Shown here: piece after piece, positions 61,974 through 64,000 of the stretch
Numbering within the stretch: the stretch's first letter is position 1
How the letters are laid out: every line of letters starts with the position of its first letter
Source of the DNA: Anaerolinea sp.
Lineage (GTDB): Bacteria; Chloroflexota; Anaerolineae; Anaerolineales; Anaerolineaceae
Assembly (NCBI GenBank): GCA_020725865.1
Contig: DYEC01000020.1
Location: 1 to 64,000 of the forward strand
Length of the DNA: 64,000 bases
Direction of reading: 5' to 3'
Notes under the pieces: model-generated
What the model saw: only the letters and a program-made list of their open reading frames with translations
Told to the model about the DNA's origin: nothing
The model's database searches: none
Position numbers and translations under genes: made by a program

Positions 61974-63207
61974 AACTCTTAACAGGGATCACCAAATCCA
62001 TCGGAAAGTCTGCCAAAATCTCAAATTGCCCATCAGGTCTTGCCCAATAGGTATCTTCCAGACGCACCCCGAGCATTTTGTTGGGATAGTACAACCCCGG
62101 TTCGAGGGTGAAAACACTTCCCGGCATCAGCAGTTGAGGATGATTTTCATCCATACGGCTGAACGGCTGTTCGTGAATAAACAACCCAACCCCATGCCCC
62201 AGGGAGTGAACAAATCCAGTCTCGGTTTTTGGATCGCTATTGACTGTGGGATGTCCCATTGCCTCGAACAACTCACAGGTGCGCCGCTGGTAATCGCCAA
62301 ATGGTACATTCAACTTTAATTCACTACGGATTTGCTGATAGACTGAAAACACGTGCTCATATAATGCCGCTACCTCATCCGGGGCATAACCAATGCACCA
62401 GGTGCGTGTCATATCATAGAAGTATCCGCCGCCCTGTTCACAGGGGAAAATATCAAAAACTATAGTTTGCCCAAGGCGTACAATATCGCCGTCTGTACCG
62501 CTGCTGTGTGGGACGGCTGAGTCATATCCAATGGCAAATATTGTTCCTTCTGGATTTTCTGCCTCGTTTTCTGCCAGCAACAGGTTGATTCGCCGTTTGA
62601 CATCCCGAATGGTGAGCGGTTCTCCGTCCGAGCGGATTAGCACATCCCCGCGAGCTGTGTGATGGCTGATAAAATCCAAGATATTTTCCACAACACCCGC
62701 AGTCACCCACCCCATATGCCGAATGCGGTTTACTTCCTCTTCACTTTTTGTTGCCATGGCTTTCAGCAAAACATTTTCCTGAAAGCCGAGAAAAGTAATG
62801 TCAGGCTCTAAAGTTTGCAGGGTTGCGAAGGTAGCGTAACCTTCCCCTAAATCCGTTTTACCATATAAAGCCACATGACCTTTTGTTACCCCTGCATCTT
62901 TTAACATTTGCTGGTAACGCAATGCTAGTGCTTTCGCCGGGTCTCCGCTCGCGGCTTTCAGTAAATCCTGGTAAGTTGGGTAGTCTGCATAGCAGCGAGT
63001 CGTCAGCCCGGTGCGTGCGGCTTCATCGCGCTCCATTGACGCATGGAATAATATAGGCTCCTCTCCCCGTTTTTTAATCAGGTCGGCCTTGGTCAGATGT
63101 GCGCCACCTGTCAGGTAAACCATATAGGGATTGTGGTCTCCAGGACCGGTTACCAATATCGCATCAATGTCGTTTTCCTGCATTAAGCGGTCGAGGTCTG
63201 ATTTCAT
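61960..63207 (-). CDS. M24-family metallopeptidase (Xaa-Pro dipeptidase/aminopeptidase type)
   Basis: The 415-residue protein has an N-terminal creatinase-like domain (about 1-150) and a C-terminal pita-bread domain with metal ligands in VFDIFPCEQGGGYFYDMTRT, HSLGHGVGLFIHEQPF and SVFTLEPGLYYPNKMLGVRL. It removes N-terminal residues next to proline, or has a related activity. It starts 17 nt after selA on the same strand. Confidence 0.87.
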   Translation of the reverse strand: MKSDLDRLMQENDIDAILVTGPGDHNPYMVYLTGGAHLTKADLIKKRGEEPILFHASMERDEAARTGLTTRCYADYPTYQDLLKAASGDPAKALALRYQQMLKDAGVTKGHVALYGKTDLGEGYATFATLQTLEPDITFLGFQENVLLKAMATKSEEEVNRIRHMGWVTAGVVENILDFISHHTARGDVLIRSDGEPLTIRDVKRRINLLLAENEAENPEGTIFAIGYDSAVPHSSGTDGDIVRLGQTIVFDIFPCEQGGGYFYDMTRTWCIGYAPDEVAALYEHVFSVYQQIRSELKLNVPFGDYQRRTCELFEAMGHPTVNSDPKTETGFVHSLGHGVGLFIHEQPFSRMDENHPQLLMPGSVFTLEPGLYYPNKMLGVRLEDTYWARPDGQFEILADFPMDLVIPVKSYGQR

Positions 63208-63224
63208 GTTGTCACCTTTCAGTG

Positions 63225-64000
63225 TCAGGCTTTGTGCCCAAGAGCGTTCTGCAACCCGACCAGCAAAGCCCCTTCCTGATCTGGGGTTATAGTGCGGGGG
63301 TCCAGCACAACACGGTTGTCCAGAATTCTGGCAATGATTGGCGGTTTTACTTCACGCAATCGCTTTAAAAATAGAGCGGGATGGCTGACGGATAATGCCA
63401 GCAGAAATGTTGGCAGGGTTTCTCCAGGGAGACTCCCGCCTCCAATGGTGGACTCGCCCGGAATTACCTCGCCAGCTTGAAGGATGTTCTTCCAATGTGT
63501 GGCGCGGGCTTTAAGTTCCTCTGGTGTGGCGGTAATCATTCGCCATACTGGGATTTCGCGCTCTGCTTCGTCCTTGAGATAGTGCAACAGTGTAGCGGAT
63601 AACGCCGCCAGACATAGTTTATCCGCCCGCAATGGACGAGCCAGAGGATGGCGCTTAATCTTCTGGATTAGTTCCGCTCGGCCGACCAGTATACCTGATT
63701 GCGGTCCTCCCAAAAGCTTATCACCGGAAAAGCATACCAGGCTTGCCCCGGCTGTCAAGGATTCTTGAACCATTGGTTCATGTGCCAAGCCGAATCGGGC
63801 TGTATCCAGCAACGCTCCTGATCCCAAGTCATCTATGACCGGGATCTCGTACCTTTTACCCAGCTCTACCAGATCGCTGAGTGAGGGTTCTTCCATAAAA
63901 CCAATGATCTTGAAGTTGGAATGGTGCACATGAAGCAACAATGCGGTTGAATCCCGGAGTGCCTCTTTATAATCCTCAAGGCGTACCTGGTTGGTTGTTC
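63225..64000 (-). CDS. selA: L-seryl-tRNA(Sec) selenium transferase (5' part outside window)
   Basis: The frame is open to the right edge (about 258 codons seen), starting with VRLEDYKEALRDSTALLLHV, so the N-terminus is missing. The PLP-enzyme motifs are PVIDDLGSGALLDTARFGL and VCFSGDKLLGGPQSGILVGR, where the Lys of GDKLLGGPQ binds PLP. It converts Ser-tRNA(Sec) to Sec-tRNA(Sec) with selenophosphate. Its presence implies SelB, SelD, tRNA-Sec and selenoproteins elsewhere in the genome. Confidence 0.95.
   Translation of the reverse strand, partial: TTNQVRLEDYKEALRDSTALLLHVHHSNFKIIGFMEEPSLSDLVELGKRYEIPVIDDLGSGALLDTARFGLAHEPMVQESLTAGASLVCFSGDKLLGGPQSGILVGRAELIQKIKRHPLARPLRADKLCLAALSATLLHYLKDEAEREIPVWRMITATPEELKARATHWKNILQAGEVIPGESTIGGGSLPGETLPTFLLALSVSHPALFLKRLREVKPPIIARILDNRVVLDPRTITPDQEGALLVGLQNALGHKA

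Overview
The window looks like a chromosomal segment of a Chloroflexota bacterium, probably class Anaerolineae. This is inferred from gene content and style: threonine/proline-rich lipoproteins with LysM, Nbr1-Ig-like or C39-like domains, an archaeal/eukaryotic-type ProRS, a DnaD/DnaC-type helicase-loading operon, a phasin-like protein and a full set of housekeeping genes with no outer-membrane assembly genes. No rRNA, CRISPR array, prophage or insertion sequence was seen.

Layout. 1-4.9 kb: the start and most of a giant secreted metallophosphoesterase read leftwards, preceded by a GEMM-type cyclic-dinucleotide riboswitch. 5-17 kb: a LOG-family gene, proS and a helical-repeat gene; a GT-C-like membrane protein; a membrane sulfatase; an EF-G-like GTPase; and a dnaB / dnaD-like / double-dnaC replication operon. 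17-26 kb: a bifunctional-nuclease gene, a phasin under a nested palindromic operator, rplU-rpmA-rpmE (L31 fused to an RNA polymerase alpha-CTD-like domain), tdk-hpt-cca-hydrolase, and an SppA-like protease pair. 26-39 kb: a receiver-only response regulator, pyruvate phosphate dikinase, the pyruvate dehydrogenase complex (pdhABC), a TPR/SLT lytic transglycosylase, and a methionine-cycle cluster (mtnA, a PfkB-family kinase, ahcY). 39-45 kb: a C39-like / Nbr1-Ig-like lipoprotein pair, recA with an SOS-like box inside its promoter, a divergent structured RNA, pfkA, tRNA-Cys, tRNA-Gly and an S1-domain gene.

The most interesting system lies at 45-49.7 kb and is a complete diversity-generating retroelement (DGR). 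A membrane-anchored NACHT/STAND-like NTPase ends in a formylglycine-generating-enzyme / C-type-lectin fold whose last 40 codons are the variable repeat (VR). It is followed by a DGR reverse transcriptase, an Avd-like four-helix protein, the template repeat (TR) and a structured RNA tail ending in a terminator. VR and TR align over 120 nt without gaps. By hand I count 21 differences, every one at an adenine of TR, which is the signature of adenine-specific mutagenic homing. I infer that the system diversifies a ligand-binding surface on an NTPase-driven sensor or conflict protein.

49.7-64 kb: a DoxX-family protein, a GAF histidine kinase, a lipoprotein polysaccharide deacetylase, a HIT protein, three tandem paralogous LysM/M23-like lipoproteins, an OsmC / thiol-oxidoreductase / zinc-ribbon redox group, an ECF sigma and anti-sigma pair, a methyltransferase, tsaD, an M24 peptidase and the 3' part of selA, which indicates selenoprotein synthesis.

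All positions and alignments were read by eye. Family names rest on recognised motifs, not on database searches.
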